Shown here: piece after piece, positions 61,453 to 64,000 of the stretch | Layout: the number at the start of each line of letters is the position of its first letter | How positions within the stretch are numbered: position 1 is the stretch's first letter | Notes under the pieces: generated by a model | What the model was told of the DNA's origin: nothing | What the model saw: the letters and a program-made list of their open reading frames with translations, nothing else | The model's database searches: none | NCBI GenBank assembly: GCA_949592205.1 | Contig: CATIUR010000005.1 | Coordinates: forward strand, 112,295,777-112,359,776 | Length of the DNA stretch: 64,000 nt | Source: Helichrysum umbraculigerum | Taxonomy: Eukaryota; Streptophyta; Magnoliopsida; Asterales; Asteraceae | Reading direction: 5' to 3' | Made by a program: the position numbers and the translations under genes

Positions 61453-64000
61453 TGTGACAATCCTCCAATTAGGGTATTTACTTAGCCTAATTTCATGCAT
61501 TACCTAGAGTAATTCCCTGATTAAGTGAATTCAAACTATTATGTGTTAAGTTTTTGGTAAACTTACTATGTGAAGATGTGACATAATTGTTTGTAGTTAT
61601 ATGTGTATATATAATTACGTATGAAATAAACAATTATGTTAGTGATACAAAATAATTAATAATTCGAAAATTATTAATTACAACAATTATATAATTATAT
61701 TATTGATATAATATAACAAAATATACGTTTTATAATAAACGTATTAATCGCGAATAATAAAGTTCCAAAATGAACTTCGAAAATACTTTTTGATAATTTT
61801 TAGTATGAAACTATTATATAAAAGTATAATAACGAAAAGAAACTGAAACATTTGACGAATTTTGTTACGCGTATTACGAACAGAAACAATTTTAAACCGC
61901 GCCTAGAGGTTCTAAATAATAAAAGTATTATTTAGTAAGTTACTGTTTTAATGTGTAGAACATTACCTCAAAATATGATTTCCAAATTTAACTGAAATCT
62001 GGCACGCGTTTTTGACTATACAGTATTTTTACTGTAATCAATTTTAATTATACTTGTAACTAAGTAGTTCACATTTCGATTTCAAATTCCTAAATCTGGA
62101 ATATCGAGGAACAAAACGCTTAATTTTATTATAATTAAGGTACCACAAATTATACCCGTACACGGAATTAACGGGCTAAAAACTACCAATATTACACATT
62201 TCAAAATATCTGGCGACAAATTGCCACTCCCTCCATACTCTCAGTTGAAAAACTCGACCATGATCTTTTCCTTATACACTCCCTGAGAACACCTAACTTC
62301 AATAATTCATACCCACCTCATTTCTTCATCTGTGTGTTTGTGCGTGTGTACTGGAGAACAAGCAGAAGCAGAGGAGTAACAACAAGAAGAGCAACACCAG
62401 TTCATCATCATAATCTCAAACACAAACATCAAACACTTCACCAAAAATGATCACGTAATCATCCTCATCATCATCGATCGTCATTATCATCATCATCACA
62501 TCAGAAATCATCATCAACCTCCATCTTTTACTCATTGTGAGGAAATTCTCCATTTTATTTCATTTCAATAATTTCTTCAAACTATTATGATTGTTGATGA
62601 TTATTGTTGTAAACTTGTTAAAACATGTTATAATGTAATTATACAATCTATTGTGATGTTTGATCATGTTAAAAACGAAGCTAATATCAAAACCCGTATA
62701 AAATTGCAATAACAGAGAACGAACTCGCTGCTGAAAACTATGGAATACGGCGTATTCCGATGAATACGGCGTATTCCCACTTTGTAAAACTAGATGATCC
62801 GATGAATTTAGTCGAATACGGCGTATTCCTTCGAATACGGCGTATTCCGCATTTAAAACTCGTACACCTTGAATCAACTCAGATGAATCCGGCGTATTCA
62901 CGGGAATACGGCGGATTCCCAAATTCTTAAACTTTGAATACGGCGTATTCCAAAGAATACGGCGTATTCCCACCTTCGACCCGCACACAAACTTTCGGCA
63001 GAAACGATGAACGAGTAAAAGACACGCTTGATCCGGCGGATCATCGGTGATCCGGTGGAACCTTTTTGACTCGAATGAATACGGCGTATTCACCAGAATA
63101 CGGCGTATTCCCCTATTTTCGAATGAATACGGCGTATTCACCAGAATACGGCGTATTCCCCCTAATTGACCCGAATCCGGCGTATTCACCAGAATACGGC
63201 GGATTCCCCCACTGGTGACTTTTGTATTTTTATATAATGTATAAACTAATAACCACAATACAATATATTATCGATTATACGTTTAAGGGTACAAAATTAT
63301 GCGACAACGAGACTTAATAATTAGATGGACATATTATTGAGACATTATATTTCGGACAATTGGAACGCGACAAAACTTAATACGATAACGAATAATATAT
63401 ATATATACTAACGGACAATGTATATATACAACTAGACGTATAAAAATGGAACGATTTAACTTATCTAGTACAAACAATATACGACAAACATGAACGATGT
63501 AACAAAGTTATTTTGATAACTATTATATTTATGTTTGAAAACATAAACGACGACAAAGACAACTACATTTATATCTATATACATACACTCGGCATTTATG
63601 ATATATGTATATATGGACATTAACAATGACGACAACTAATGTATATATTAGAATATATATATTCAACTAATATGTATATAAATATACATACTTGAACTTA
63701 ACGACTAATTGAAACGCAAACCTTATCAGCAACTGAAATATTATAAGCTTTACAACTTAACAAATAATCCGTATACTTATACAAGTATTATTATTTGCGT
63801 CTAGGTATTTGATCGACGCTGTGGGATTATTTGCTAGCTATTTTTGCTGAAGACTTGCTACACGTGAGTTCACAGCCCCTCCCTTTTTCTTGTTTTAAAT
63901 ACTTTTAAAACCAGGGGTGGAAAACATAGAACAATGTGATAACATGCTATATGCTTTATTGTATTGCACTGCATGCTATTATGTGAACTGATTAACATGA
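61453..64000 (+). repeat. 3' LTR of the Tekay element, partial
   Basis: It matches 51560-54107 at a constant offset of 9893. The remaining ~1.44 kb and the right target duplication lie beyond the window. Confidence 0.94.
62743..63206. repeat. Hairpin array, 3' LTR copy
   Basis: All eight pairs are present. This copy has CG where the 5' LTR has CA at 52878 and TG at 53208, so it keeps the consensus at both. Confidence 0.92.

Larger units (their letters stand above)
51560..64000 (+). mobile_element. Tekay-type chromovirus (Ty3/Gypsy), right end outside the window
   Basis: It has a 3992-bp 5' LTR, primer site, an upstream ORF, an intact gag-pol with C-terminal chromodomain-like region, a polypurine tract and 2548 bp of the 3' LTR. 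The two LTRs align at a constant offset of 9893 with no indel, and I saw only three substitutions in 2548 bp. It is therefore very young and may be competent for movement. Long LTRs and the RT-RH-INT-chromodomain order fit the Tekay/Del lineage. Confidence 0.93.

Overview
The window is repeat-dense plant DNA, almost certainly from a eudicot. The gag-pol proteins look most like those I know from Asteraceae (lettuce, chicory, Tanacetum), but that family assignment rests on remembered resemblance, not on a search. I see no ordinary host gene, rRNA, tRNA, CRISPR array or bacterial feature. Nearly every base belongs to LTR retrotransposons stacked inside one another.

Layout. The oldest layer is a minus-strand, intron-containing coding region (about 51074 down to 1) of the kind found as an extra ORF after pol in large Ty1/Copia elements. 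Three elements cut it. Copia-3 (37001-49678, minus, target duplication GAAGC/GAAGT) and a chimeric Copia-2 (21897-36637, minus, duplication GTACT) lie in exons. Copia-1 (316-21830, plus, duplication CAATC) lies in an intron. Copia-1 itself contains a non-autonomous Athila-like Ty3/Gypsy element (7786-20002, minus, duplication ACGTG). To the right, a Tekay-type chromovirus (51560 to beyond 64000, plus) has an intact 1522-residue gag-pol and almost identical LTRs. Removing each insertion with one copy of its duplication restores a continuous open frame or a GT-AG intron in the split gene, which supports the reconstruction.

How the parts work. Each autonomous element carries LTRs with a promoter, a tRNA primer site, gag, protease, integrase, reverse transcriptase, RNase H and a polypurine tract. 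The Copia elements add a large extra ORF after pol. In Copia-3 this ORF has what looks like its own TATA promoter and a GT-AG leader intron.

Most unusual points. (1) The Tekay LTR carries eight paired 15-nt arms, all with a 19-nt start-to-start step, so each pair can fold into a 15+4+15 hairpin with a central G.G mismatch; several units show compensatory changes. (2) Copia-2 has a different LTR family at each end and a third LTR inside, yet one target duplication and continuous flanking coding sequence. (3) Most element families have their own iterated self-complementary short word, usually just upstream of the LTR TATA box and again upstream of the extra ORF.
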